NCBI RefSeq assembly: GCF_001482385.1
Contig: NZ_CP013612.1
Span: 806,001 to 870,000 of the forward strand
Length of the DNA stretch: 64,000 nucleotides
Reading direction: 5' to 3'
DNA from: Pseudoalteromonas rubra
GTDB taxonomy: Bacteria; Pseudomonadota; Gammaproteobacteria; Enterobacterales; Alteromonadaceae
The position numbers and the translations under genes were made by a program. Of this stretch, positions 51,537 to 60,658 are shown piece after piece (position 1 is the first letter of the stretch; the number at the start of each line of letters is the position of its first letter). Under the pieces are notes generated by a model that was not told the origin of the DNA, searched no databases, and saw nothing but the letters and a program-made list of their open reading frames with translations.

Positions 51537-53705
51537 TTACTTGTCTGCATTAACCGGGAAGCCGCGATCTAACATCAGAGCTTCTACCGCTGCATCACGA
51601 CCACGGAACTTGCGGTATGCCTCTGCCGGGTCCATTGCGTTACGCACTGAGAACAGGTAGTTCACCAGGCGATCTGCTACTTCTTCGTCATAAAAACCAC
51701 CTGGTGCACTGGCAAATGCCTGTGCTGCATCTGATGTCAGCACTTCGGCCCACAGGTAGCCGTAATAGCCGGCTGAATAGCCTTCACCTGAGAAAACGTG
51801 ACCAAAGTGTGTGGTGCGGTGACGCATGACGATCTCTGATGGCATACCAATGGCAGTCAGTTGAGATTTTTCAAATTCAACCGGGTCGCCAATCTGAGCT
51901 GGATCTGTGGTATGGAACTTCATATCCATAATGGCTGATGCCAGGTATTCAGTGGTGGCGAAGCCCTGGTTGAAGTTGGCAGCTTGCTTGATTTTATTCA
52001 CCAGTGCTTTCGGCATAGGTTGACCTGTTTCATGGTGAACCAGGAAACGATTGATGACTTCATCGGTGACCAGCCAACGCTCAAGCAACTGTGACTGGAA
52101 TTCTGTGTAGTCACGTACGCCAGAGTTGGAACCTGGGTATTTCACTTTAGAAGACAGAGAGTGCAATGCATGACCGAACTCATGGAAATAGGTCTCAGCA
52201 TCGTTCCACGAGATCAGACTGGCCTGTCCTGCTGGTGCTTTTACGAAGTTTGAGTTGTTCGAGCTCAATACGTTGGTTTTGCCATCAAAGGTGGTGTGGC
52301 CACGGTATGAAGTTGCCCATGCACCTGAGCGCTTACCCTGACGGGCAAATGGGTCTAAGTACCATAAGCCAATATGCTCACCGCTGGTTTTATCGGTGAC
52401 TTCCCATACGCGTACGTCTTCGTGGAAGACTGGCACTGAGCCTTCTGGTACTTCGGTAAACTCAAAGTTAAACAGGCGACCCGCGACATAGAACATGGCG
52501 TCACGTAGTTTGTCCAGCTGGAGATATTGTTTAACTTCGTTTGAGTCCAGGTCGTACTTGGCTTTACGGACTTTTTCAGAGTAAAAGCGATAATCCCATG
52601 GCTCAATCTTGATATTGGCGCCTTCTTTATCTGCCAGTGCTTGCATGTCTGCCACTTCTTCTTTTACGCGGGCAATTGCGGCTGGCCAGACTTTATCCAT
52701 CAGCTCCATCGCATTTTTTGGATCTTTAGCCATGCGATCTTCAAGACGCCACTGGGCGTAGTTTTCATAACCCAGCAGCTGTACCCGCTCGTGACGTAAT
52801 GTCAGAATTTCATTGATGATGGCTTTGTTGTTGTGCTCACCTGCGTTGTTACCACGGCTGTAGTAGTTCTGCCATACTTGCTTACGTAGCTCACGTTCAG
52901 TGGAGTACATCAGGAATGGGGCCATGGAAGAGCGGGTGTTGGTAACAGCATACATACCTGGTTTGCCACGCTCCTCAGCCGCAGCCGCCGCAGAAGTAAT
53001 GTAGGACTGAGGCAGACCAGAAAGCTGATCTTTGGTCAGGTAAACGACATAGCCTTCTTCGTCGGCCAGTACATTATTGGCAAAGTCTGCGTGTAGCTTT
53101 GATAAAGCCAGGTTAATTTCGGCGTAACGTTCAGCGGCTTCACCTTCCAGTGTCGCACCGTTACGAGCAAAGCTGTTGTACTGTAGCCAGGTGATACGCT
53201 GTTCTTCAGCACTCAGTTGCTTAAACTCTTGGCTGTCGTACACTGTTTTAACACGCTCAAATAACGCCTTGTTTTGCGTGATTTTAGAACGGTATTGAGC
53301 GTACTTTGCCATCAGGCCGCCTTGCATTTGGCGAAATTCAGGTGATGAATTGTTGGCGCTCCAGATACCAAAGTAGGTAAAAAGGCGATCCAGTGCCTGA
53401 CCTGAACGTTCCATCGCAACGATAGTATTGTCGAATGTCGCCGGTGCGGTGTTGTTTGCAATCAGATCAATTTCGCTTAAGTGGTCAGCCAGTGCGATGT
53501 CCAGTGCGGGCTCAAGATCTTTCAGTTGTACTTTATCGAATTGAGGCACACCCTGATAAGGGCCAGTAAAAGGCTGTAACAGTGGGTTCTGGTATTGCTT
53601 TTCCGCAACGGTTGGTGTGGTTGTGCTGCTTTGCTGTGTGCTGCTACAACCTGCCAGACCGATTATAACGGCGGCGCTGAGTAGTGTTAGTTTGATTTTC
53701 AACAT
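51537..53705 (-). CDS. dcp: M3 family peptidyl-dipeptidase (Dcp), lipoprotein form
   Basis: A 722-residue thermolysin-like zinc peptidase of family M3. The signal peptide ends in a lipobox (LAGC, Cys20), so it is probably a periplasmic or outer-membrane lipoprotein. The catalytic motif is His508-Glu-Phe-Gly-His512 ('YFHEFGHALHSLSS') with the downstream Glu about 25 residues later. The bulk of the N-terminal half is helical. Dcp releases C-terminal dipeptides from oligopeptides. Full length for the family. Confidence 0.92.
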   Translation of the reverse strand: MLKIKLTLLSAAVIIGLAGCSSTQQSSTTTPTVAEKQYQNPLLQPFTGPYQGVPQFDKVQLKDLEPALDIALADHLSEIDLIANNTAPATFDNTIVAMERSGQALDRLFTYFGIWSANNSSPEFRQMQGGLMAKYAQYRSKITQNKALFERVKTVYDSQEFKQLSAEEQRITWLQYNSFARNGATLEGEAAERYAEINLALSKLHADFANNVLADEEGYVVYLTKDQLSGLPQSYITSAAAAAEERGKPGMYAVTNTRSSMAPFLMYSTERELRKQVWQNYYSRGNNAGEHNNKAIINEILTLRHERVQLLGYENYAQWRLEDRMAKDPKNAMELMDKVWPAAIARVKEEVADMQALADKEGANIKIEPWDYRFYSEKVRKAKYDLDSNEVKQYLQLDKLRDAMFYVAGRLFNFEFTEVPEGSVPVFHEDVRVWEVTDKTSGEHIGLWYLDPFARQGKRSGAWATSYRGHTTFDGKTNVLSSNNSNFVKAPAGQASLISWNDAETYFHEFGHALHSLSSKVKYPGSNSGVRDYTEFQSQLLERWLVTDEVINRFLVHHETGQPMPKALVNKIKQAANFNQGFATTEYLASAIMDMKFHTTDPAQIGDPVEFEKSQLTAIGMPSEIVMRHRTTHFGHVFSGEGYSAGYYGYLWAEVLTSDAAQAFASAPGGFYDEEVADRLVNYLFSVRNAMDPAEAYRKFRGRDAAVEALMLDRGFPVNADK

Positions 53706-53876
53706 AGTTGGTTTTCGCTTGTTGGCATTTTGTTGCCAAGCATACTAAAAGACAAGTTCATGAAAGTGCAATCAGATCTCGATTAATCGCCAAAATCAAA
53801 GTGTAAATAGATATGAATGGCTAAGATCTGCGCTACACTAAGGGAGCTCAAAAACTTCCTTATTCTGGATCATTCA

Positions 53877-54446
53877 ATGGAAATCGGTATTTTTATTTAC
53901 GATGGCGTTGAAGTCTTGGACTTTAGCGGCCCATTTGAAGTGTTCAGCACGGCTGCCCGTTTTGTTGACGAGCCCGTAAATGTAAGCCTGATTGCACCCA
54001 GTCATGCACCCGTTAGTTGCCGAGGTGGCTTGTCTGTAAATCCGCATTACAGTATTCATGGTCATCCCAGATTTGATTTGCTGATTGTTGCAGGCGGACA
54101 ACATCAGCACGTACTCAGTAATACCTCAGTGTTAGCCTGGCTGGCTGAAACGGCGACTCATACCCGTCGTTGTGCATCTGTGTGCACCGGGGTCTTTTTG
54201 TTTGCCGAAGCTGGGTTAATTGACGGTAAATCAGTGACCACCCATTGGGATGACCTGGCGCGGCTGCAAACCAATTACCCGCACCTCAAAGTGTTTGAGG
54301 ATAAACGGTTTGTAATGGATCAGAATTTTACCAGCTCGGCAGGTGTGTCAGCGGGTATCGACATGAGCCTTGAGCTGGTAAAGCTGCACTTTGGTAAATC
54401 ACTGGCGATTAAAACGGCCCGTCAAATGGACTACAACTGGCACTAA
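53877..54446 (+). CDS. DJ-1/PfpI family protein
   Basis: A 189-residue DJ-1/PfpI protein ('IGIFIYDGVEVLDFSGPFEVFSTA', 'DLLIVAGG', 'CASVCTGVFLFAEAGLIDGKSVTTHWDD' with the nucleophile Cys in Cys-Thr-Gly). It matches the amidase half of GlxA-like regulators but has no HTH, so it is probably an enzyme. The ATG at 53877 is preferred over the upstream in-frame ATG at 53817. Its stop overlaps that of the converging LysR gene by 4 bases. Confidence 0.87.
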   Translation: MEIGIFIYDGVEVLDFSGPFEVFSTAARFVDEPVNVSLIAPSHAPVSCRGGLSVNPHYSIHGHPRFDLLIVAGGQHQHVLSNTSVLAWLAETATHTRRCASVCTGVFLFAEAGLIDGKSVTTHWDDLARLQTNYPHLKVFEDKRFVMDQNFTSSAGVSAGIDMSLELVKLHFGKSLAIKTARQMDYNWH

Positions 54447-55318
54447 AGTGCCATTGATAAAGCGGTGTCGTAAATCCAGTGAATGACGGGCCCTGTGGCT
54501 TTGTCTCTGCGCCTGACCAGGCCCATGTCTACGGTCAGAGAGCCGGGAATATGTCGAGTGGAAAGCGTGATAACGGCCTCATTAAACCAGTGAGACTTTA
54601 CGACATGTTCCGGTACCAGAGCCCAGCCAACCCCTCTTAACACCAGGCCTGCGATATAGTAGTAGCTGTCTACATGCCAGTGAAAAGAAGAAATCGCCTG
54701 AGATTGGCTGTTGCCAATGCGGTCTCGGATCACCAGCTGCCGATGCTGATTTAATTGCTTTACGGTTGGGTGTGAGTGTGATGCCAGCGGGTGATCGGGG
54801 GCGACTATCAGACGCTGCTCAAAGCTGCCCAGCGGCGTAAAATCGAGATTTAGTGAAAGTGGCTTTTGGTGAAATAAAATGCCCAAATCTGCTTTTTGTT
54901 CATCAACCCAGCCTGCAATATCGTCCTGTGAGCCGTTTAATATAGATAGCTTCAGGAGAGGAAACTGATGTGACAGCTGCTCGAACAGGGTTTCAAACGC
55001 ATTAATGGGCACAGCCTCATCCATGGCAACGGTCAGTGATACTTCCTCACCGCAACTCAAAGACAGCGCTCTTGATTGCAACCTCTGGCATTGCATGAGT
55101 ACTGCTTCTGCCTCCGCGAACAGGTCATGCCCGGCGGCATTTAACACTGGTAACCGGGCTGTGCGGTCAAATAACTCAAAACCCAGATCGGTTTCCAGGT
55201 TGGCAATGGCTGTGCTGACACGGGACTGGGCTTTACCCAGCTTGCGGGCGGCAGCAGAAAATGACCCCGTTCTGGCGGCAGTCACAAAGGCTTCCAGTTG
55301 ATCGAGTGTCCAGTGCAT
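54443..55318 (-). CDS. LysR family transcriptional regulator
   Basis: A 291-residue LysR protein from the ATG at 55318 (RBS GGAG). HTH 'LEAFVTAARTGSFSAAARKLGKAQSRVSTAIANLETDLGFELFDR', then an effector domain. Divergent from the MATE pump gene across a 98-bp space with a LysR-type palindrome, so likely its regulator. Confidence 0.9.
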   Translation of the reverse strand: MHWTLDQLEAFVTAARTGSFSAAARKLGKAQSRVSTAIANLETDLGFELFDRTARLPVLNAAGHDLFAEAEAVLMQCQRLQSRALSLSCGEEVSLTVAMDEAVPINAFETLFEQLSHQFPLLKLSILNGSQDDIAGWVDEQKADLGILFHQKPLSLNLDFTPLGSFEQRLIVAPDHPLASHSHPTVKQLNQHRQLVIRDRIGNSQSQAISSFHWHVDSYYYIAGLVLRGVGWALVPEHVVKSHWFNEAVITLSTRHIPGSLTVDMGLVRRRDKATGPVIHWIYDTALSMAL

Positions 55319-55332
55319 AGCAGGCTCCAATG

Positions 55333-55349
55333 TATCCGAAAAGCGGATA
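55333..55349. promoter_or_regulatory. LysR-type palindrome between lysR and MATE gene
   Basis: TATCCG-AAAAG-CGGATA, perfect 6-bp arms and 5-base spacer, with a further ATCCG half-site at about 55366. T-N11-A form, typical of LysR sites. Confidence 0.6.
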
Positions 55350-55416
55350 GAAACTAACTTTCTTTCATCCGATAGTTAAGCATAATAGCGGGTATTCGCA
55401 ATGAGCGGGGAGTTTT

Positions 55417-56808
55417 ATGCAAACGCATGATGTTGAGCTGACGGAGCTCAGTCAAAATCAAAAAGATCCGGCAGATAAGCAGAGTGATTCGGTTGCCCGA
55501 ACATTTTGGCGTTACACTATACCGGCTGTTGCCGCCATGATGGTGAACGGACTGTATCAGGTTGTTGATGGTGTCTTTGTTGGTCATTTTATAGGGGCAG
55601 ATGGCCTGGCTGCGGTGAATATCGCCTGGCCTGTAGTTGGCCTGATAGCGGGCCTCGGCACTTTGGTAGGCATAGGAGCCGGGAGCCTGTTGTCGTTGTT
55701 TCGCGGTGCCAAAGACAGCGAGCAGGCGCATGCTGTGCTGGCAACCAGTATCTGGTTGCTGCTGATACTGGCAATGATAACCAGTCTGGGTTTGTATGCC
55801 AGTGGTAGCCTGTTGCTTGATGTGCAGGGGGCCAGTGGTGAGGTGCTGAGGTTTGGCTACAGTTATTTGTCGGTATTTGGCTGGGGGACGTTAGCAACAA
55901 TGGCAGCAGGCGCGTTGCCTATGCTGATCCGTAATGATGGCAGTCCGGGCGTGGCGACGCGGTTACTGATCCTGGGTGCGCTGACCAATATTGTTCTGGA
56001 TTATGTGTTTATCGTGTTGTTGCAATGGCAGCTGGCAGGCGCAGCCTGGGCCAGCGTGGTATCGCAGTCCCTGGTGGGCATATTGGCACTGAGTTATTTT
56101 TGCTCTTCAAAAGCGGGTATCGGACTGAGCTTAAGCAGGCTGACTTTTTCTCAGAAACTGGCGGGGCGCACCTTAGTTCAGGGCGCATCCGGGCTTGTAA
56201 TGTTTTTGTACTTTGCTTTTATTACTGCGTTGCACAACAAGCAGTTACTGACTTATGGTGAATCATTGCACGTCGCTGCTTTCGCGCTCATAGGTTATAT
56301 TGGGGTAATCTATTACTTTTTTGCTGAAGGGGTTGCCAGTGGTATGCAGCCACCGGTGAGCTATTATTATGGCGCGGGGCAAATAGAGAAAATCCGCGCG
56401 ACCCTCAAGCTGGCATGTCAGGTTAGCTTGTCGGTTGGTCTTGTGATTGTACTGTGCCTGAACGTGTTTCCCGAAGCGATCGTATCCTTCTTTACTCAGG
56501 ACCAGGCACTGCTTAATGAGGCGCAACATGGTGCACGTCTGCATTTGTCTATGGTGTTTCTGGATGGGTTTATTTTTCTTGCCGCCATGTATTATGTGGC
56601 ACTGGATCAGGGAGGAAAATCTTTGCTGATCTCGCTGGGTAACATGGTCATTCAGATGCCATTTTTATACTTGCTGCCAGAACAGTTTGGGGTAGATGGA
56701 GTATGGTTGTCGGTGCCTGTGTCTAACCTGGTACTAACCTTGATTGTGGCACCTCTGCTGTGGCGTGATTTATCGCGATTAAAACAAGTCGCAGAGGTTC
56801 GCGGTTAG
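55417..56808 (+). CDS. MATE family efflux transporter
   Basis: A 463-residue protein with twelve hydrophobic helices in two related halves. 'IPAVAAMMVNGLYQVVDGVFVGHFIGADGLAAVNIAWP' is the classic MATE start, and the second half repeats it ('GASGLVMFLYFAFITALHN'). MATE pumps export cationic drugs and metabolites with Na+ or H+. The divergent LysR gene is the probable regulator. N-terminal 25 residues are polar. Confidence 0.9.
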   Translation: MQTHDVELTELSQNQKDPADKQSDSVARTFWRYTIPAVAAMMVNGLYQVVDGVFVGHFIGADGLAAVNIAWPVVGLIAGLGTLVGIGAGSLLSLFRGAKDSEQAHAVLATSIWLLLILAMITSLGLYASGSLLLDVQGASGEVLRFGYSYLSVFGWGTLATMAAGALPMLIRNDGSPGVATRLLILGALTNIVLDYVFIVLLQWQLAGAAWASVVSQSLVGILALSYFCSSKAGIGLSLSRLTFSQKLAGRTLVQGASGLVMFLYFAFITALHNKQLLTYGESLHVAAFALIGYIGVIYYFFAEGVASGMQPPVSYYYGAGQIEKIRATLKLACQVSLSVGLVIVLCLNVFPEAIVSFFTQDQALLNEAQHGARLHLSMVFLDGFIFLAAMYYVALDQGGKSLLISLGNMVIQMPFLYLLPEQFGVDGVWLSVPVSNLVLTLIVAPLLWRDLSRLKQVAEVRG

Positions 56809-56825
56809 TATTTAAAAAAAGGGAG

Positions 56826-56842
56826 TGGAAACCCCCTTTACA
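56826..56842 (-). repeat. 17-bp near-palindrome, copy 5 (degenerate)
   Basis: TGGAAAC-CCC-CTTTACA, two mismatches to copy 1, 2 bases after the stop of the minus-strand permease gene. Confidence 0.5.
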
Positions 56843-56844
56843 CA

Positions 56845-59232
56845 TCATAACAACCGCTTGGTGGGAACATATTGGCGGGCTGTGATGAGGCTGATAACCA
56901 CCAAGATCATAATCACACCAGCGATGCTTGCTGCAATGAGTGTCAGACTCGGAGAAAATACCATGAAGGTGTCGAGCCAGGGCCAGCTCAAGCTTATCGC
57001 AATCACTGCAAATGCAAGACTTATCAATGCAGGCTGTAAAAATGCACGGATCCTTGCCAACAATACCTGACGACGTTTTGCTCCCACCATCAAATGGACT
57101 TTGATTACACTTTGTTGAAGATAAGCTGCGTAGCTTTGCAGGCTGTATACGCCATAGGCGGTAATGATTAGGATCAGTAGATTAACGAGGGCCAACAGCC
57201 AGGTTGTGATCCGTCGGTATTGATGAGCATGGGCAACTTCTTCTTCCAATGCGCGCCACTGGGTCAGCACAAATTGTGGGTGTTGCTGTTTTAACCGCGT
57301 ACTGAGCTGTGCTTTGCTCAGGGTTGCCCCGGGAGCAAGTTTAATCAGCAGGTAAGTCGCCGAGCCTAAGTTCGGCAGGTAAAAGCGCGCCGGTGGAATG
57401 GGTTTACCGGGCAGTCGCAGGTCGTCGATGACTGCTATGATACGTTGTGCGTTCACCCCATCAATATTCAGCGTTTTATCCAGCACTTCACCGCCCAACT
57501 GACGGGCAAATGTGCGGTTGACGATTACCACAGGGCGTTGTTCCTCAATGTCCTGTGCGGTGAAGGTTCGCCCTGCAATAAGACGCTGTGCCAGTACAGT
57601 AAAGTAGTCTTGATCCACATTGCGATGAAATGGCAGATAGCGGGTATCACTCCACGATGCGGTGACATTGAACTGAAAGTCATCTTTAAGCGGAGTACGG
57701 GCGAAACTGGCTGCTATTACACCTGGCTCTTGCAGCAAAGACTGTCTAAACGCTTTAGCCATTGGTGCGTAAGCTGACCACCCCTGCCAGTCAAGAGTGG
57801 CGACATTGAACTCCAGTTCATAGACTTGTTGGGTATCGAAGCCCAGCGGGTGACTCAGCTGCTTGAGGTTGTCCCAAACAAGTTGAGTACAAGCCAAAAT
57901 GGCCAGGGAAACCAATAATACCTGAGAGGCAACGAAGCGCCTTATGGTTGTCTGCGATAGCTGCGCAGCCTGGCCCTTGCCGCTGCGATTGAGGCTGTTC
58001 AGTAATTTTTCTGGCTGGCAATGTTTGTGGCTTAAGCTCATGAACAAAGACAGGATTCCCGTCCCTAGCAGGCATGCCAGCGATACGATCTGCCAGTTAA
58101 CGGTCAATTGTTCACTTTGATAAATGAACTGTGATATCCATTTGCTGCTGTAATTTAGCGCGAGATGCGTTAGTCCGAGGGCGAACGCCAGTGCAGGGGC
58201 TATTAATAAAGTCAGCTGACACAGCAAGGTATTGCGCAAAGTTGTGTATTTTGCACCGACCACAGATCGCACAGCCAGCTGATGCCGGCTTTGCAGCAAC
58301 TGGAGTAAAAACAATTGTGCTAGATTCAGACTGGCTAGCAAAAATAGTGCTAGCGTACAGGTAAAGACAATAAAAATAACTGGATGCTCACCACGCAATG
58401 CAGCGGTCAGAGGATGTCCGGTCAAACGGGTTTGCCAGTCTCTGAGTTGCGCTGGTGCATGCAAGGCTGCTGATTCATTGGCTCTCGCTTGTAAGTCCGC
58501 AAGTTGTGCTTGAGGTGTCGGCGTGCGCAGCAGGACGCGAATGTGCGGATCGGGGTTTTGCCAGTACCCTTTATAATCCGAGTTGTTAAACCGCCAGGGT
58601 AGCCAGAGCTCTGGTTGCCAGCCGGGTTTTAATAGTTCGGGTGGATGGTAACCAGGGCTAACCACACCCTGAATAGGATGACGTACCCCGTTGATATTAA
58701 GGTGATGTTTTAAGATGTCAGGTGTACCACCGAAAGCGGTTTGCCACAGCGCATGGCTGATCACAGCTCCTTGTGGTTGAGTGTCTGGTGCGGCTAAAAA
58801 GGCATTACTATGACCATGAATGAGTTCAGCCCCCAGCATAGTCTGCCAGTCGCCACTGACATATGCGGTTTTTATTTTCTCCTGGTAGAGCGTGTCCAGA
58901 GGGACCTCTTCGGCATAGTAGTGAGCCAGTAATGTGTGTTTACCCGGCGCTGATAACAGCTGAGTAAGTGCCGGGTAAGGCCAACCCTGATCATTTAGCT
59001 CAGCGGCACTCCCCTGACGGTGGTGGTCTAGTAGATGGAGATGCTGTGGCTGAGGGTAGGGGAGTGGCTTAAACCAGATGTGGTAAAGCACAGTAGCAAC
59101 ACAGAGTACGGCACTGAGTGTCAGTGTCAGCAGGACAAGCATGCTTAATGCCCAGCGTGGTTGCCTGCGCAATTGCATAAGCGCTGGCTGTAAACAGGTG
59201 AACCAGATAAAGTCGCGATAGTGCTGTGACAT
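56845..59232 (-). CDS. FtsX/MacB-like ABC transporter permease without ATPase partner
   Basis: A 795-residue membrane protein with the MacB-type layout: an N-terminal helix ('WALSMLVLLTLTLSAVLCVATVLYHIWF'), a large periplasmic MacB-PCD domain, a cluster of FtsX helices ('VFTCTLALFLLASLNLAQLFLLQLLQSRHQLAVRSVVGA'), a second periplasmic domain and three C-terminal FtsX helices ('MVGAKRRQVLLARI'). This is the double FtsX form of ADOP/acidobacterial-type permeases. Such permeases need an ATP-binding subunit, but none is encoded in the window, so the partner must be elsewhere or absent. Divergent from the amidohydrolase gene. Confidence 0.82.
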   Translation of the reverse strand: MSQHYRDFIWFTCLQPALMQLRRQPRWALSMLVLLTLTLSAVLCVATVLYHIWFKPLPYPQPQHLHLLDHHRQGSAAELNDQGWPYPALTQLLSAPGKHTLLAHYYAEEVPLDTLYQEKIKTAYVSGDWQTMLGAELIHGHSNAFLAAPDTQPQGAVISHALWQTAFGGTPDILKHHLNINGVRHPIQGVVSPGYHPPELLKPGWQPELWLPWRFNNSDYKGYWQNPDPHIRVLLRTPTPQAQLADLQARANESAALHAPAQLRDWQTRLTGHPLTAALRGEHPVIFIVFTCTLALFLLASLNLAQLFLLQLLQSRHQLAVRSVVGAKYTTLRNTLLCQLTLLIAPALAFALGLTHLALNYSSKWISQFIYQSEQLTVNWQIVSLACLLGTGILSLFMSLSHKHCQPEKLLNSLNRSGKGQAAQLSQTTIRRFVASQVLLVSLAILACTQLVWDNLKQLSHPLGFDTQQVYELEFNVATLDWQGWSAYAPMAKAFRQSLLQEPGVIAASFARTPLKDDFQFNVTASWSDTRYLPFHRNVDQDYFTVLAQRLIAGRTFTAQDIEEQRPVVIVNRTFARQLGGEVLDKTLNIDGVNAQRIIAVIDDLRLPGKPIPPARFYLPNLGSATYLLIKLAPGATLSKAQLSTRLKQQHPQFVLTQWRALEEEVAHAHQYRRITTWLLALVNLLILIITAYGVYSLQSYAAYLQQSVIKVHLMVGAKRRQVLLARIRAFLQPALISLAFAVIAISLSWPWLDTFMVFSPSLTLIAASIAGVIMILVVISLITARQYVPTKRLL

Positions 59233-59409
59233 AACCAATATCTCTTGAATGGTCGGTGATCAGGATTTAGTCTACAGCAAAGAATGAACCAGAAAAATTG
59301 TATAGTGATAACAATTGGTTATATATTTCATGCTGCTATCAATTGCAAAAGCGGACCAAAAGTCCGGAATTGCCATGTTGCCATTGCTCAATCAGGGCAG
59401 GGAGAAACC

Positions 59410-60522
59410 GTGAAAATACATAAATTACGTGCTGCACTGCTACCTACGGTGATGGTCCTGACAGCGGCTTGTCAAAGCACGCTGAGCGAACGTCATTTGA
59501 CACAGTTTAAGCCGGATACCGCTCAGGCTTGTTACGACAGGGATACACAGCCTTATACGTTTGTGGTGGATGCCCATGCCCACTTTCGCCCTTTCGGTGG
59601 TGAGGCGGTTCCTTACCCAGAACTGATTAGCTATTTTCAGCCTGCGGGCGTGTTATTTGTGAATGCTTTTGGGATCGGACAAATGTTCAGCGCGCAAAGT
59701 GGTTGTCAGCGCTTTTCAGTGTGCCCGACGGGAGAGATTAAGCCGACCATCAGAAACGATATTATCAATGCATCCAACGCGTTATTGCACCCAAACACAG
59801 ATGTTCATCTGACCCTGTCAATGAGCTTTGCCGACCTCAGCGAGCCGCAGCATGTCGCGCAAAAAATGGCATTGCTGGATGATGAATTTGGACCTGCATT
59901 TACCTGGATGGGAGAGGTGAATCTGGTAAAACAGGCCTTGTTTGATCATTCGCACCGGGCAACGCCGCCGCAACGAATAGATGACTGGGCGCTGTTTATG
60001 GCCCGGCTCAGAGCACCTGAAGGCGGCAGGGCACCCATGCCTTTATCAATTCACGCTGATTTCGGCTCAGATCAGGCGCCAACCAAGTACTTGCATCTGA
60101 TGGAAAGTGTGCTGGCCCGTTACCCGGAAAATCCGATTGTCTGGGTCCACATGGGGTTGTCACGGGAACAAACTAAGCTTGACCCGCAGCTGCACATCGA
60201 GATTTTATCCCGCTTGCTGGATACCTACCCTAACCTGATGCTGGACATTTCGTGGCGGGTTTTATATGAAGCGTACTTTCGTCATGGGGCAATACGTGAG
60301 CAGTATGTAGCGTTTTTTAATCGCTATCCAAAACGTATTCTGACCGGTAGTGATTTTGTGGCAGCAAAAGGCTATCAGCAAAGGGATTACAAGCGTGAAG
60401 TAGAGATTAATAGCCGCATTAATCAATATCTAGATGATGAGGCATTTCGATACATAGTGCTGGGGCAAAACTATTTTGATTTGATGAAGCTGGACTATCA
60501 GGCCCCTGAGGTATGCCGATAA
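59410..60522 (+). CDS. amidohydrolase-like lipoprotein
   Basis: A 370-residue protein from the GTG at 59410 (GGGAG before it), with a lipobox (LTAAC, Cys21). The mature part starts 'FVVDAHAHFRPFGG', the HxH of metal-dependent amidohydrolases (His56, His58), and continues with a TIM-barrel-like pattern ('WVHMGLSREQTKLD' and 'GSDFVAAKGYQ'). Probably periplasmic or membrane anchored. The substrate is unknown. A 10-bp stem hairpin follows. The longer frame from 59284 does not give a signal peptide. Confidence 0.82.
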   Translation: MKIHKLRAALLPTVMVLTAACQSTLSERHLTQFKPDTAQACYDRDTQPYTFVVDAHAHFRPFGGEAVPYPELISYFQPAGVLFVNAFGIGQMFSAQSGCQRFSVCPTGEIKPTIRNDIINASNALLHPNTDVHLTLSMSFADLSEPQHVAQKMALLDDEFGPAFTWMGEVNLVKQALFDHSHRATPPQRIDDWALFMARLRAPEGGRAPMPLSIHADFGSDQAPTKYLHLMESVLARYPENPIVWVHMGLSREQTKLDPQLHIEILSRLLDTYPNLMLDISWRVLYEAYFRHGAIREQYVAFFNRYPKRILTGSDFVAAKGYQQRDYKREVEINSRINQYLDDEAFRYIVLGQNYFDLMKLDYQAPEVCR

Positions 60523-60561
60523 ATTAATAAAATACTGACAGACCTTGTAGAACAACCCCGT

Positions 60562-60600
60562 GCCCGTCATGTCGCGGCAAGCTATCATCGCATGGCGGGC
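60562..60600 (+). terminator. hairpin terminator after amidohydrolase gene
   Basis: GCCCGTCATG / CATGGCGGGC, ten-base arms with one G-U pair, followed by TTGATTATTATT. Confidence 0.65.
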
Positions 60601-60610
60601 TTGATTATTA

Positions 60611-60658
60611 TTGCTATTGCTATTGCTATTGCTATTGCTGTTGCTGTTGCTGTTGCTG
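60611..60658. repeat. hexanucleotide microsatellite TTGCTA(x4)/TTGCTG(x4)
   Basis: Eight 6-base units: four TTGCTA followed by four TTGCTG. On the minus strand they read CAACAG x4 then CAATAG x4, so the first group encodes Gln-Gln in the gene and the second places an in-frame TAG at every unit. Unit number changes leave the frame unchanged but alter the Gln tail. Confidence 0.9.
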
